Translations under genes and position numbers: made by a program | Part shown: piece by piece, positions 1 through 7,842 of the stretch | Numbering within the stretch: the stretch's first letter is position 1 | How the letters are laid out: the number at the start of each line of letters is the position of its first letter | The notes under the pieces: generated by a model | What the model was told of the DNA's origin: nothing | Seen by the model: the letters and a program-made list of their open reading frames with translations, nothing else | Databases searched by the model: none | Assembly: GCF_900167535.1 (NCBI RefSeq) | Contig: NZ_FUYE01000008.1 | Coordinates: 1-64,000, forward strand | Reading direction: 5' to 3' | DNA: 64,000 nt | Source: Prosthecobacter debontii | GTDB taxonomy: Bacteria; Verrucomicrobiota; Verrucomicrobiia; Verrucomicrobiales; Verrucomicrobiaceae

Positions 1-392
1 TCCACCGTCACGGCTCCCACGTTGATCTGCTGGAAGAACCACTGCTGCAACGGCGGGAACACCGCTGTGTTGCGTGCTTGGGAGAACTTGCCAAAGAACC
101 GGCTGTAGGTGCTTTGGCTGGGCAGGTTCACGTAACCAAAAAGGGCCGCTAGTGTCGAGTCCTGACGCAGCCAGTCGCAGTGGATGTAACGGCTGGCTCC
201 TGTCCAGATCCCGAGCCAGAAGCTCTCAATGATGTGCACCGGATCATAAGCGCGGTTAGAGCCGCCTTCCGGCAGATCCAAGGTGGCCAGATGCTCACGG
301 ATGCCAGTCTGGTCAATAAAACGCTTGAGGATCGCTAGGCCTCCAAAAGGCGTCACGGACTTGTCGGAATACTCAATGGGTAGATTCACCAT
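1..392 (-). CDS. IS1380-like transposase, N-terminal part (cut by window edge)
   Basis: Reading leftward from an ATG at 392, the frame is open to the window edge and gives about 130 residues beginning MVNLPIEYSDKSVTPFGG. The YSDK-VT-FGGL start, the later SNRAYDP stretch, and the LPSQSTYSRFFGKF motif around residue 95 match the N-terminal region of IS1380-family transposases as I recall them. The DDE catalytic residues would lie beyond the edge. An AGGA about 10 bases before the ATG could be the ribosome site. No terminal inverted repeat could be recognised between 393 and 530, so the right end of the element is not placed. Whether the transposase is intact cannot be judged from this window. 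Confidence 0.75.
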   Translation of the reverse strand, partial: MVNLPIEYSDKSVTPFGGLAILKRFIDQTGIREHLATLDLPEGGSNRAYDPVHIIESFWLGIWTGASRYIHCDWLRQDSTLAALFGYVNLPSQSTYSRFFGKFSQARNTAVFPPLQQWFFQQINVGAVTV

Positions 393-531
393 CACGGTGA
401 TCCTGCCACATCTCCCCCTCTCTCGTCCACACGCCCTTTCATCTCCCTCTTTGGCTTCCTATTGCATATTCCGGCTTATCCTCGTTCAGACAAGCTCGGT
501 GGCAAGAAACGGCACTTCAACCGGGGGACAA

Positions 532-560
532 CAAAAAAGACAGGCCGTGGGGCCTGTCTT
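532..560 (-). terminator. Rho-independent terminator of the sugar isomerase gene
   Basis: On the minus strand an 8-bp perfect stem GACAGGCC/GGCCTGTC (539-546 with 551-558) with a 4-base loop is followed by a run of six T (533-538). It lies about 60 bases past the stop codon of the leftward sugar isomerase gene. Confidence 0.85.
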
Positions 561-617
561 GGGAAGCATGAGGGCTGGTAGCCCTCACACCCGCGATGCT
601 AGACTCGGAACCGTGGC

Positions 618-1484
618 TTACAGGCCGACGATCGGGTAGAGATTGTCTTTGCACCACTGACCGTTCTGGAGGGTGACACCATCCGGATCTTCGACAGCGA
701 TGTGGGCCTCGTCTTCGCAGATGATCCAGCCTTCGTAGTTCCGCAGGACGAGCCACTCGGTGATCTTGTGGAAGTCGAGCTTACCGGTGCCCATCTGAGC
801 CCACGGCTCAGCACCGTTGCCGGAGTAGTCTTTGTAATGGATGTGGTTCACCAGATGCTGCCACTTATTCAGCGTAGCGATGACGTCCATGCCACCACGG
901 ATGATGTGACCGACGTCTGGGGTCCAGCCGGTGACGGTGGGGTCCAGGCTGCTGAGGACGACATCGTAGTCTTCCTGGGTGCGGACGATGGAGGCTGGGG
1001 GGCTGTTCGGGTGATAGGAGGCCTTGATGCCCAGCTCAGCGGCTCGCTTGGAGACGGCGTTGACGTTTTTAGCCACGTTCAGTCGGCGATTCTGGAGGTC
1101 CTTGGTGCGACCGCTCGGCAGGGTCACAGTGCCCAGCATGGAGCCGGGGAAGTGCTGGAGGAAATCCAGGGTGAAGTCAGCCGCGGCGCGCTCATTCGGA
1201 GCTTCGGTTTCACCATCCCAGGCGCAGACGAGGGCCAGACCGGCGAGCTTCATGTTATACTGCTGAAGGGTGTCCTTGAGCTTGATGGGATCGCAGAAGT
1301 CACCGAGCCAGTATTTGCCACAGCCGAGGGCGCTTTCCGAGATCTCGAGCACCATGGGCTCGATGCCGGTGAAACCGGCTTGGGAGGCGATCTTGATCAT
1401 GTGGTCCAGCTTGTTGTCGTAGCCTTTGCCTGTGCCCTGCATGAACCAGGTGTAGACTTCGGAGCCGAATTGAATTTTTGCCAT
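618..1484 (-). CDS. sugar phosphate isomerase/epimerase (AP endonuclease 2-like TIM barrel)
   Basis: This is a 288-residue protein of the xylose isomerase-like TIM barrel superfamily (IolE/Hyi-type), which isomerises or dehydrates sugars and inositols with a divalent metal. Visible motifs are SYHPNSP near residue 155, TPDVGHIIRGG near 190, NHIHYKD near 213 and the C-terminal ICEDE, which together would supply His, Asp and Glu metal ligands. There is no signal peptide, so it should be cytoplasmic. The start ATG has a pyrimidine-rich upstream region (CATCCCTACCACA) and no Shine-Dalgarno motif. It is monocistronic and has its own terminator. The substrate cannot be told from the sequence. Confidence 0.85.
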   Translation of the reverse strand: MAKIQFGSEVYTWFMQGTGKGYDNKLDHMIKIASQAGFTGIEPMVLEISESALGCGKYWLGDFCDPIKLKDTLQQYNMKLAGLALVCAWDGETEAPNERAAADFTLDFLQHFPGSMLGTVTLPSGRTKDLQNRRLNVAKNVNAVSKRAAELGIKASYHPNSPPASIVRTQEDYDVVLSSLDPTVTGWTPDVGHIIRGGMDVIATLNKWQHLVNHIHYKDYSGNGAEPWAQMGTGKLDFHKITEWLVLRNYEGWIICEDEAHIAVEDPDGVTLQNGQWCKDNLYPIVGL

Positions 1485-1749
1485 TGTGGTAGGGATGGGT
1501 TCGGTAGTTGGGGATGGATCGCTAAGAAAAAGCGCCGGGAAATCCGGAGCGTGCCATTTGAAACGACGGCTTTCGGGATGTCCAGCAGTGAATTTGAGGG
1601 GAAGCGAGGAAAGGCGGAGGTCTTCAGGATTCAGGCTGTAAAAGACAAGGAATCGGAGACGAAGGTTACACGGCTGACGGCGACAGGGAGAAAGGAGATT
1701 GCAACGCGAACGTGCTGCTTTAAAAACGAAGCCCTCAGGATTCTTTCGG

Positions 1750-1962
1750 ATGAACTACATCGCCCTACTTTTGCTCATGGCTCTGGCCGGTTGCAGGTCT
1801 GGCACGCCTCAGCAGGCCAACTTTTACAATCCGAGGACCGGGGCCGACCAGGACCGAGCCAGCAATTCTTTTTTCAACTCCAATCTCGGCAGCTACCGGG
1901 CAACGCCGCGCTACCGCCCCTTTCACACTAACGCGCCATCCTCCAGCGCGAACCCGTCCTGA
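1750..1962 (+). CDS. small lipoprotein
   Basis: The predicted product has 70 residues, starting MNYIALLLLMALAGCRSG: a short hydrophobic signal ending in a clear lipobox LAGC, so the mature protein would begin at Cys14. The frame is open further upstream (to 1699), but the ATG at 1750 gives a proper lipoprotein signal and has CAGGA about 10 bases upstream. The rest is polar, rich in Asn, Ser and Pro, with no recognisable domain. Its stop codon is 7 bases before the HAD phosphatase start, so the two are probably co-transcribed. Function unknown. Confidence 0.7.
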   Translation: MNYIALLLLMALAGCRSGTPQQANFYNPRTGADQDRASNSFFNSNLGSYRATPRYRPFHTNAPSSSANPS

Positions 1963-1969
1963 TTCCCCC

Positions 1970-2611
1970 ATGATCCGAAACCTCATTCTCGACTGGTCCG
2001 GCACGCTGGCCGATGATCTCGGTGCGGTCATCACCGCGACGAACCGGGTGATGGCCCACTATGACAAGCCGCCTTTCACCCGGGAACAATTTCGGGAGGT
2101 CTTCCAGCTCCCTTACACGGAGTTTTATCGCAACATCCTGCCGGACACCCCGCTGCATGAACTGCAGGCACTGTATCTGGAGCACTTCCCGGAAGATGAT
2201 CAGCATGAGGTGCCGATGATCGAGCACGCGCGCGAGTTTCTCCAATTCGCCCAGGAAACAGGCCGACGGATGTTCGTGTGCAGCAGTGCGCCGCTGGAGC
2301 ATGTGCAAGCGCAGGCGGAGACGAATGGGGTGGCGCATTTCTTTGAGCATCTGCACTGCGGAGTCATCGACAAATGCGGCCACGTGCATGAACTCCTGCG
2401 TCAACATCATCTGCTGCCGCAGGAAACGGCTTTCATTGGGGATATGCGTCATGATATCCTGGCGGGAAAAGCGGGCGGGCTGATCACCATCGGCACCGCC
2501 ACGGGTTATGAATCTGTGACGACCTTGATGTCAGCGGAGCCCGATATCTTAGTGAAGAATCTCTCGGCTCTGACCCAACTGATGCGCCCCCCCATCCCCT
2601 CCCACGCATGA
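1970..2611 (+). CDS. HAD-family hydrolase, phosphoglycolate-phosphatase-like
   Basis: This 213-residue protein has HAD superfamily motifs in order: DWSGTLAD at residues 8-15 (motif I, with Ser in place of the usual second Asp region residue), a CSSAP motif II near 105, a Lys in GVIDK near 135, and IGDMRHDILAGKAGG (motif IV, acidic pair) near 160. The cap region with mainly helical character lies between motifs I and II. Such enzymes dephosphorylate small phosphorylated metabolites; the substrate is not evident. Its stop codon overlaps the folB start by four bases (ATGA), so translational coupling is likely. A role in the folate pathway is only suggested by that overlap. Confidence 0.85.
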   Translation: MIRNLILDWSGTLADDLGAVITATNRVMAHYDKPPFTREQFREVFQLPYTEFYRNILPDTPLHELQALYLEHFPEDDQHEVPMIEHAREFLQFAQETGRRMFVCSSAPLEHVQAQAETNGVAHFFEHLHCGVIDKCGHVHELLRQHHLLPQETAFIGDMRHDILAGKAGGLITIGTATGYESVTTLMSAEPDILVKNLSALTQLMRPPIPSHA

Positions 2612-2970
2612 ACTCCCCTGCCCCCTTGGACGAAATCCGCCTTCATGGCCTGGACCTGCCGGTGCAGATCGGCGTGCCGGAAGAGGAGCGGGCGGGTTGG
2701 CAGACGCTGCAAGCGGACGTGGTGATGCGCATCGAGCGTCGGTTTGAAGCCATGGCCGATGACCTGACCTGCACGATCGACTACTCAGCGGTGGCGATCC
2801 GGCTGCGAAATCTGGCAGCGGAGCGCCCGCGGCAACTCATCGAAACCCTCGCTGCCGAAATGTCTCAATGCATTTTGAGCGAGTTTGGTGCCAAAGGCGT
2901 CACAGTGACACTCCGCAAACGTATTCTTCCTGGCTGCGATTGTGTGGCTGTGCATCTGACCCGCCCCTGA
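2608..2970 (+). CDS. folB: dihydroneopterin aldolase
   Basis: FolB cleaves 7,8-dihydroneopterin to 6-hydroxymethyl-7,8-dihydropterin and glycolaldehyde in folate synthesis. The 120-residue length is typical. Family features are visible: IGVPEEER near residue 22 (the substrate-binding Glu region), TIDYSAV near 60, LIETLAAE near 80, and a C-terminal VTVTLRKR strand carrying the catalytic Lys region. It overlaps the HAD gene by ATGA and is followed after about 100 bases by the sigma factor gene. The ATG is preceded by a pyrimidine-rich stretch inside the upstream gene. Confidence 0.85.
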   Translation: MNSPAPLDEIRLHGLDLPVQIGVPEEERAGWQTLQADVVMRIERRFEAMADDLTCTIDYSAVAIRLRNLAAERPRQLIETLAAEMSQCILSEFGAKGVTVTLRKRILPGCDCVAVHLTRP

Positions 2971-3064
2971 TTCACCCTCAACTCCCAAGAAAAGCTTGTC
3001 TGACTCCCCGATGAATGGTTTGCTTCAAAAATCGTGCGACACGGATCGCCCGGTGAGTGGACGC

Positions 3065-3676
3065 ATGGAGACCCCGATGGATCAGCCCCCAACGAATGTC
3101 AGCGCAGCTGAAGATCGCGCGCTGGTGGAGCGTGCTCAGGCTGGAGATACCCGGGCCTTCGATGAACTGATCCGCAAATACACTCCGAAGCTCTACGGTC
3201 TGGTCTATAACATGACCTCGAACCGAGAGGATACCGCCGATCTCCTCCAGGAAATCTTTGCCAAGGCCTATCGCTCCCTGAAGCGATTCATGGGAAAATC
3301 GTCCTTCTACACCTGGATCTATTCGATCGCGGTGAACATGACGCTGAACTTCCTGAAAAAGCGTGGCCGCTACGCCAAGGTCAGCCTGGATGATGTGGAT
3401 AATGGCATCCACAACGATCCGGATTTTGTGAAGCTCACCACGACGAATCGCGACACGGTTCGGGAAGTGAATATTCACGAACTGCAAAAAAGATTGAACG
3501 ATGCCATGATGAAGCTGTCGGAAGATCACCGGACCGTAGTGACACTCTATGATGTTCAGGGCCTACAGCACAACGAGATCAGCAAGATCCTTGGCGTGTC
3601 TGAAGGCACTGTGAGATCGAGATTGTTCTACGCCCATCGTCTTCTCCAGACCTATCTGGAAGATTTTGTAAAGTGA
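3065..3676 (+). CDS. ECF-type RNA polymerase sigma factor (sigma-70 family)
   Basis: The protein has sigma region 2 (ALVERAQAGDTRAFDEL onward, with DLLQEIFAKAYRSL and FYTWIYSIAVN for -10 recognition and core binding) and region 4 (LPxD-like KLSEDHRTVVTLYDVQGL, then EISKILGVSEGTVRSRL, the -35 helix-turn-helix). It is therefore a group 4 (RpoE-like) sigma factor. The start is uncertain: the frame is open from a TTG at 2996 and an ATG at 3011, but the ATG at 3065 follows GGTGAG and leaves a normal short tail before region 2. The next gene encodes a single-pass protein that may be its anti-sigma partner. Confidence 0.88.
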   Translation: METPMDQPPTNVSAAEDRALVERAQAGDTRAFDELIRKYTPKLYGLVYNMTSNREDTADLLQEIFAKAYRSLKRFMGKSSFYTWIYSIAVNMTLNFLKKRGRYAKVSLDDVDNGIHNDPDFVKLTTTNRDTVREVNIHELQKRLNDAMMKLSEDHRTVVTLYDVQGLQHNEISKILGVSEGTVRSRLFYAHRLLQTYLEDFVK

Positions 3677-3733
3677 CATAGTTCCTGCTAACACCTGACA
3701 GAAATCCCGCCCAAAACCGACGATCTATCTACC

Positions 3734-4243
3734 ATGAACGACTTCGAAAACATTCAGCGGCTGCTTCGACTCAAACGGTATGAAACTCCCGGTGAAGATT
3801 TTGTGGAAGACTTTGTGACCCAGTTCCGCGAGCGCCAGCGGTCTGAGCTTCTTCGTCAATCTGCACGTGGCCTCCTCTGGGAACGCGTGAACACTTTTTT
3901 CAGTGATCTTGTATCGCCAAAATGGGCGACGGCTGCAGCCACAGCAGCATTCGCCATCACGGCAGCCTGGGCCACTCTGGGTGTGGTGGGTAATAGCCAC
4001 AACAACTCCAGCATGGCTGTTGCCGCCGCTGAACCTCTGCCGTCGGCATTACAAAATCGCCCCTCCTTTGCCGTGGACAGCGAGTTGATTAAAGAGGCTA
4101 CTCCGCAGAGCGATGCTCTGAAAATCGAGAGCATCCTGCTCAGTCGCCACTTCGAAGGCGATGATGCAATCGCGCTGACAAGCTCGGGCTCGATGGCACC
4201 GATCTCGACCGAATTGCTGCCCGTCAGTGATTTTGGCCGTTGA
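3734..4243 (+). CDS. putative anti-sigma partner, single-pass membrane protein
   Basis: This 169-residue protein has a charged N-terminal half (MNDFENIQRLLRLKRYETP, then Arg/Glu-rich helix to residue 60), one hydrophobic segment at about 65-85 (ATAAATAAFAITAAWATLGV) and a polar C-terminal tail expected outside the membrane. No zinc-binding HxxxCxxC motif is visible, so it is not a ZAS-type anti-sigma factor. The assignment rests on position: it is 57 bases downstream of the ECF sigma gene, on the same strand, and both end at the same terminator. It could instead be an unrelated membrane protein. Confidence 0.6.
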   Translation: MNDFENIQRLLRLKRYETPGEDFVEDFVTQFRERQRSELLRQSARGLLWERVNTFFSDLVSPKWATAAATAAFAITAAWATLGVVGNSHNNSSMAVAAAEPLPSALQNRPSFAVDSELIKEATPQSDALKIESILLSRHFEGDDAIALTSSGSMAPISTELLPVSDFGR

Positions 4244-4258
4244 GTTGCTTGCATTCTG

Positions 4259-4300
4259 ACCGAGGACAGGATTCAAATGGATTCTGTTCCTCGGTTTTTT
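4259..4300 (+). terminator. Rho-independent terminator abutting the permease start codon
   Basis: CCGAGGACAGGATTC pairs with GGATTCTGTTCCTCGG across an AAAT loop (one bulge) and is followed directly by seven T. It ends the sigma/anti-sigma unit. The T run stops one base before the ATG of the amino acid permease at 4302. Confidence 0.9.
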
Positions 4301-4301
4301 T

Positions 4302-5624
4302 ATGCCTACCCACAGCTCTCCAACGAAGCCGGGAGTTTCTCTTCTCACAGCCACGGCGGTGGTCGTGGCCAATATGATCGGCACCGGGGTCTTTACGAGC
4401 CTCGGCTATCAGGTGGGCGGTCTGCCTTCAGGCTTCGCCATTCTCGCGCTCTGGGCTGTGGGCGGCATCTGCGCTTTCTGTGGTGCTCTCGCCTATGGCG
4501 AGCTCGCGGCCGCACTGCCCAGATCCGGCGGTGAATACCATTTCCTCTCCCGCATCTTCCATCCCGCAGCGGGTTTTGTTGCTGGTTGGCTCTCGGCCAC
4601 CGTGGGTTTTGCGGCTCCGATCGCTCTCGCAGCGATGGCCTTTGGCAAATACTTCACCGGAATCTTTTCGGGCTTTTCGGCGCTGCACTTATCAATAGGA
4701 GTCAGCATCCTCGTGACCCTGGTGCACATGCGGGGAATTCAGGTCGCCGCTCGATTTCAAAATCTGGCCACCTGGGGTAAGGTAACCTTGATTTTGGTCT
4801 TCATCATTGCAGGAGCTCTGCTTGGAGAGGGCCAGCCCATCACATTCTCACCTGTCCCTGGTGATGCAGCCTTGCTTACCAGCCACTCCTTTGCAGTCAG
4901 TCTGGTGTATGTGATGTATGCCTATGCTGGCTGGAATGCGGCCACTTACATCATTGGAGAAATCCGCGAACCGGCAAAGAACGTGCCGCGCGCTATCGCC
5001 TTCGGCACCGGCTTGGTAGCCCTGCTTTATGTGGGACTGAATGCCATCTTTCTCCATGCCGCCCCCATGAGTGCTCTGGAGGGCAAGATCGAGGTCGGCC
5101 ATGTCGCTGCAGACTATATCTTTGGAAAGGTCGGCGGCAATTTGATGTCTGGGCTGATCTGCCTCGGCCTCGTCTCCAGCATCAGTGCCATGACCTGGGT
5201 GGGGCCGCGCGTGACGATGTCGATGGGCCAGGATCTGGCACTGCTTCGCCCTTTTGCCGTGCGCACCCGTAGCGGCGTCCCCATCGTCGCGCTGCTGGTC
5301 CAACTGGCCATCGTGATCGGCCTCTTGCTGACGGCCAGCTTCGAATCCGTCATGAACTACGTTCAGTTCAGCATTCAGCTTTGTTCCTTTGCCACCGTAC
5401 TGGGAATGATGATCCTACGCTGGACTCATCCTGATCTCCCACGCCCCGTGCGCTGCTGGGGATATCCCCTGACTCCGCTCATTTTCCTGGGCATTAGCCT
5501 CTGGATGTTAATCTTCGTTTGGCAAGCAAAGCCCACCGAGTCTTTGGCTGGCTTGGCCACCATTTTGGCGGGCCTCTTGATCTATCTCCTTTCTCCAAAG
5601 AGCCCACAGAAAGCCTGCGACTGA
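4302..5624 (+). CDS. APC-family amino acid permease
   Basis: A 440-residue integral membrane protein with about 12 hydrophobic segments. The first, AVVVANMIGTGVFTSLG, carries the GTG motif typical of APC-superfamily transporters, and the AYGELAAALPRSGGEYHFL stretch near residue 70 is the conserved loop of LAT/AAT-like members. It should move amino acids or related amines across the cytoplasmic membrane, driven by proton or exchange. The only plausible ATG is at 4302, directly after the T tract of a terminator, so there is no room for a normal ribosome-binding site. Substrate cannot be read from the sequence. Confidence 0.85.
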   Translation: MPTHSSPTKPGVSLLTATAVVVANMIGTGVFTSLGYQVGGLPSGFAILALWAVGGICAFCGALAYGELAAALPRSGGEYHFLSRIFHPAAGFVAGWLSATVGFAAPIALAAMAFGKYFTGIFSGFSALHLSIGVSILVTLVHMRGIQVAARFQNLATWGKVTLILVFIIAGALLGEGQPITFSPVPGDAALLTSHSFAVSLVYVMYAYAGWNAATYIIGEIREPAKNVPRAIAFGTGLVALLYVGLNAIFLHAAPMSALEGKIEVGHVAADYIFGKVGGNLMSGLICLGLVSSISAMTWVGPRVTMSMGQDLALLRPFAVRTRSGVPIVALLVQLAIVIGLLLTASFESVMNYVQFSIQLCSFATVLGMMILRWTHPDLPRPVRCWGYPLTPLIFLGISLWMLIFVWQAKPTESLAGLATILAGLLIYLLSPKSPQKACD

Positions 5625-5639
5625 TCGAAGGGAACGGAG

Positions 5640-5655
5640 ATTACCAAATGGTAAT
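5640..5655. promoter_or_regulatory. perfect 16-bp palindrome, possible operator of the SOD gene
   Basis: ATTACCA-AA-TGGTAAT is a perfect inverted repeat 15 bases after the permease stop and 10 bases before the -35-like element of the superoxide dismutase promoter. Its position suits a transcription-factor site, but no regulator is identified. Confidence 0.4.
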
Positions 5656-5665
5656 TTTAGTGATC

Positions 5666-5695
5666 TTGCCGTGTTTTTTGTTTTTCGGATAAAAT
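5666..5695 (+). promoter_or_regulatory. sigma-70-like promoter of the SOD gene
   Basis: TTGCCG (5666-5671) and TAAAAT (5690-5695) are separated by 18 bases, with an AT-rich spacer. The predicted transcription start falls at about 5702, which is the A of the ATG, so the mRNA may be leaderless. Confidence 0.5.
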
Positions 5696-5701
5696 CTCCG
5701 A

Positions 5702-6532
5702 ATGCCTCTCTCACAGACGACACGTCGCGGTTTTCTGACAACCCTCACTGCTGCGCTTTCTAGCTCAGTGTTAGGCAGTGATGTTCCCCCCACTCCTCTG
5801 GGAGTGCCGCTGCGTCAAGAACCTTTGGCCTTCGCCTTTGAAGAGCTTGAGCCCTTCTTGAATGCCCGCACCCTGCGCCGACATTACGAGGAGCACCACG
5901 CCAACTATCTCCGCGAGCTCCGAGAAACGCTTGCCGCCGCCGATATGACGGTCGGGAATGTGACCTCCCTCATGCCTGGCATGAGCCACATGGCCCATCC
6001 GCCCAGAGCTGACTCCAAGCTGCCTCTGGGCAGACTGCTCAGCAGTGGCCTCTCCTTTCAGGAGCCGCAAAAGCTCTCCAAAGAATCCCTTAAAGCCATT
6101 CGAATGGCAGGCGGTGGACATATCAATCACACGGTCTTTTGGCGCTTTCTCTGCCCACCTGAATCGGGGCCCTCGGGCCCGCAAGGGCGGGCAGCAAGAG
6201 CCATTGTCGAAGATTTTGGCAGTGTGAAAACCTTTCGACGGGTCTTCAAGGAAGCTGCTTTAGCCCATCCTGGATCAGGCTGGGCATGGCTCACCTATCG
6301 CCCAGACGGTTGCCTGGTGGTCAGCACCACGCCCAATGAAGACAATCCCCTGATGAAGGATCACATCCCCTGGCACCTAGCGGGCAGACCCATCTTGGCG
6401 TTGGACCTGTGGGAGCACAGCTACTGTGAGCAATATGGCGAAGATCGAGAGCAATACATCGATGCTTGGTGGAAAGTGGTGAACTGGGAGTTCGTCGGTC
6501 ATGCCTATGAGATCGTGACGGCCAAGGTCTAG
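5702..6532 (+). CDS. Fe/Mn-type superoxide dismutase with Tat signal
   Basis: Superoxide dismutase converts superoxide to oxygen and hydrogen peroxide. The N-terminus has a twin-arginine signal (TTRRGFLTTLTAAL, residues 6-19), so the folded metalloenzyme is probably exported to the periplasm. The four metal ligands are visible: His in YEEHHANY near residue 62, His in GGGHINHTVFW near 140, and Asp and His in LDLWEHSY near 240. The region between residues 80 and 120 holds a longer insert than usual (Gly/Met/Pro-rich), making the protein 276 residues against about 200 for cytoplasmic enzymes. Whether Fe or Mn is used is not clear. Confidence 0.88.
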   Translation: MPLSQTTRRGFLTTLTAALSSSVLGSDVPPTPLGVPLRQEPLAFAFEELEPFLNARTLRRHYEEHHANYLRELRETLAAADMTVGNVTSLMPGMSHMAHPPRADSKLPLGRLLSSGLSFQEPQKLSKESLKAIRMAGGGHINHTVFWRFLCPPESGPSGPQGRAARAIVEDFGSVKTFRRVFKEAALAHPGSGWAWLTYRPDGCLVVSTTPNEDNPLMKDHIPWHLAGRPILALDLWEHSYCEQYGEDREQYIDAWWKVVNWEFVGHAYEIVTAKV

Positions 6533-6626
6533 CCAGCCATCATCAAGCATAAGAAAAAATCGCTTTTCTACTCGCTAGCTGGCGGGAGGGCTGCTGTAGT
6601 TTGCCCGTGATCGTTTTTTTCTGTGC

Positions 6627-7718
6627 ATGAAAAGACTCTTCCTCGGCCTGCTTTGTTTCGTTAGTCAGCTTCAGGCTGTTGCGCCTCCCGATCATCAGGC
6701 ACGTTTTCTAGCCGGGCTTTCCGTGGATGCCACTGAGCTAGAGCCATTCGCCAGAGAGGCATCTTGGGCCGATCACTCATCGGCGTTTCATCGTGCCTGG
6801 CTGGATCTTGAGGAGAGGCAGTTATCCAAAATCAGGCAATGGATGCCCACCACCTTGAAATACATTTATGAGGATAGCAGCCCGCTGTTTTATACCTTCA
6901 GTGGCCCTGATTTCCTCTACGCCAACACCTTTTTTCCAAACGCACAAACCTACATTTTATGCGGTCGTGAACCTGTCGGCACGTTGCCCGATGTCGCCTC
7001 ACTCAGCAGTGGAGACCGAGCCAATGCGCTGGGTAATCTACGCACCGCTCTGAATGCTATTTTAAGCTTTAGCTTCTTCATCACCGCGGATATGAAGAAC
7101 GACCTGACCCAGACTCAGCTCAGTGGCACCATCCCTGTGCTCTATGTCTTCCTTGCCCGAGCAGGCTGCCGCGTTACCGATGCGCAACTGGTCAAACTGA
7201 ATGATGCCGGGGAACTCACGACTGGAAAATCGAAGACCCCAGGAGTGAGAATCTCCTTTATCGGCACCCAAGGCCAATCACAGACGCTGTATTACTTCAC
7301 GACGGATCTGTCCAATTGGGGCATCAAAAGCAATCCCGCCTTCATGCAGTTCTGTAAGAGCCATGGGCAAGGCAATGCCTTTGTCAAAGCCGCCTCTTAT
7401 CTCATGCACATGAGTGAGTTCACCACGGTGCGAGATTTCCTCCTCTCCAATAGCCGCAGCATCATCGAAGACGATAGCGGCATCCCCTTGAAGTTTTTCA
7501 ATGGCAATGACTGGATGGTGAGCTTATACGGTTACTACCCAGGTCCTATCGAGCTCTTCAAACAACACTTCCAAACCGATCTGGACGCCGCCTTCAAGAC
7601 ATCGACCGCCGGCCCCATCCCCTTTGGCTTCGGGTATCAATGGAAACCGGGGGTTTCTTCCTTGATCGTAGGCACCGCCTTCCGCGCCGCCCCCAAGGCC
7701 GTTCCCGTGCAGGAGTAA
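6627..7718 (+). CDS. secreted protein of unknown function
   Basis: This 363-residue product begins with a signal peptide (MKRLFLGLLCFVSQLQAVA). I do not recognise a family. The mature part has mixed composition with aromatic-rich stretches (SSPLFYTFSGPDFLYANTFF near residue 85; WMVSLYGYYPGP near 298) and few cysteines. It lies about 95 bases after the superoxide dismutase gene on the same strand. The T-rich stretch before the ATG (GTTTTTTTCTGTGC) contains no Shine-Dalgarno motif. Confidence 0.6.
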   Translation: MKRLFLGLLCFVSQLQAVAPPDHQARFLAGLSVDATELEPFAREASWADHSSAFHRAWLDLEERQLSKIRQWMPTTLKYIYEDSSPLFYTFSGPDFLYANTFFPNAQTYILCGREPVGTLPDVASLSSGDRANALGNLRTALNAILSFSFFITADMKNDLTQTQLSGTIPVLYVFLARAGCRVTDAQLVKLNDAGELTTGKSKTPGVRISFIGTQGQSQTLYYFTTDLSNWGIKSNPAFMQFCKSHGQGNAFVKAASYLMHMSEFTTVRDFLLSNSRSIIEDDSGIPLKFFNGNDWMVSLYGYYPGPIELFKQHFQTDLDAAFKTSTAGPIPFGFGYQWKPGVSSLIVGTAFRAAPKAVPVQE

Positions 7719-7772
7719 TGATTTATTTGGAAGTCATCTCTTCGAGAATCACGGCAAGAATGGATGGCCCAT

Positions 7773-7790
7773 AAACCTAATTTTAGGTTT
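7773..7790. repeat. 18-base palindrome between convergent genes
   Basis: AAACCTAA-TT-TTAGGTTT is a perfect inverted repeat in the short gap between the rightward secreted protein and the leftward SpmAB-like gene. It may act as a weak bidirectional terminator hairpin, although no long T run follows. Confidence 0.4.
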
Positions 7791-7842
7791 GCTGCGACGG
7801 GTTATTCTTATGATTAGCTCCTGGTGTTTAGCTATCGATTCA

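Noticed and set aside
702-1931. Long open frame on the plus strand opposite the sugar isomerase
   Set aside because: It runs antisense to a well-supported gene and its composition (long Val/Glu/Gly/Asp stretches) follows from that gene's codon bias.
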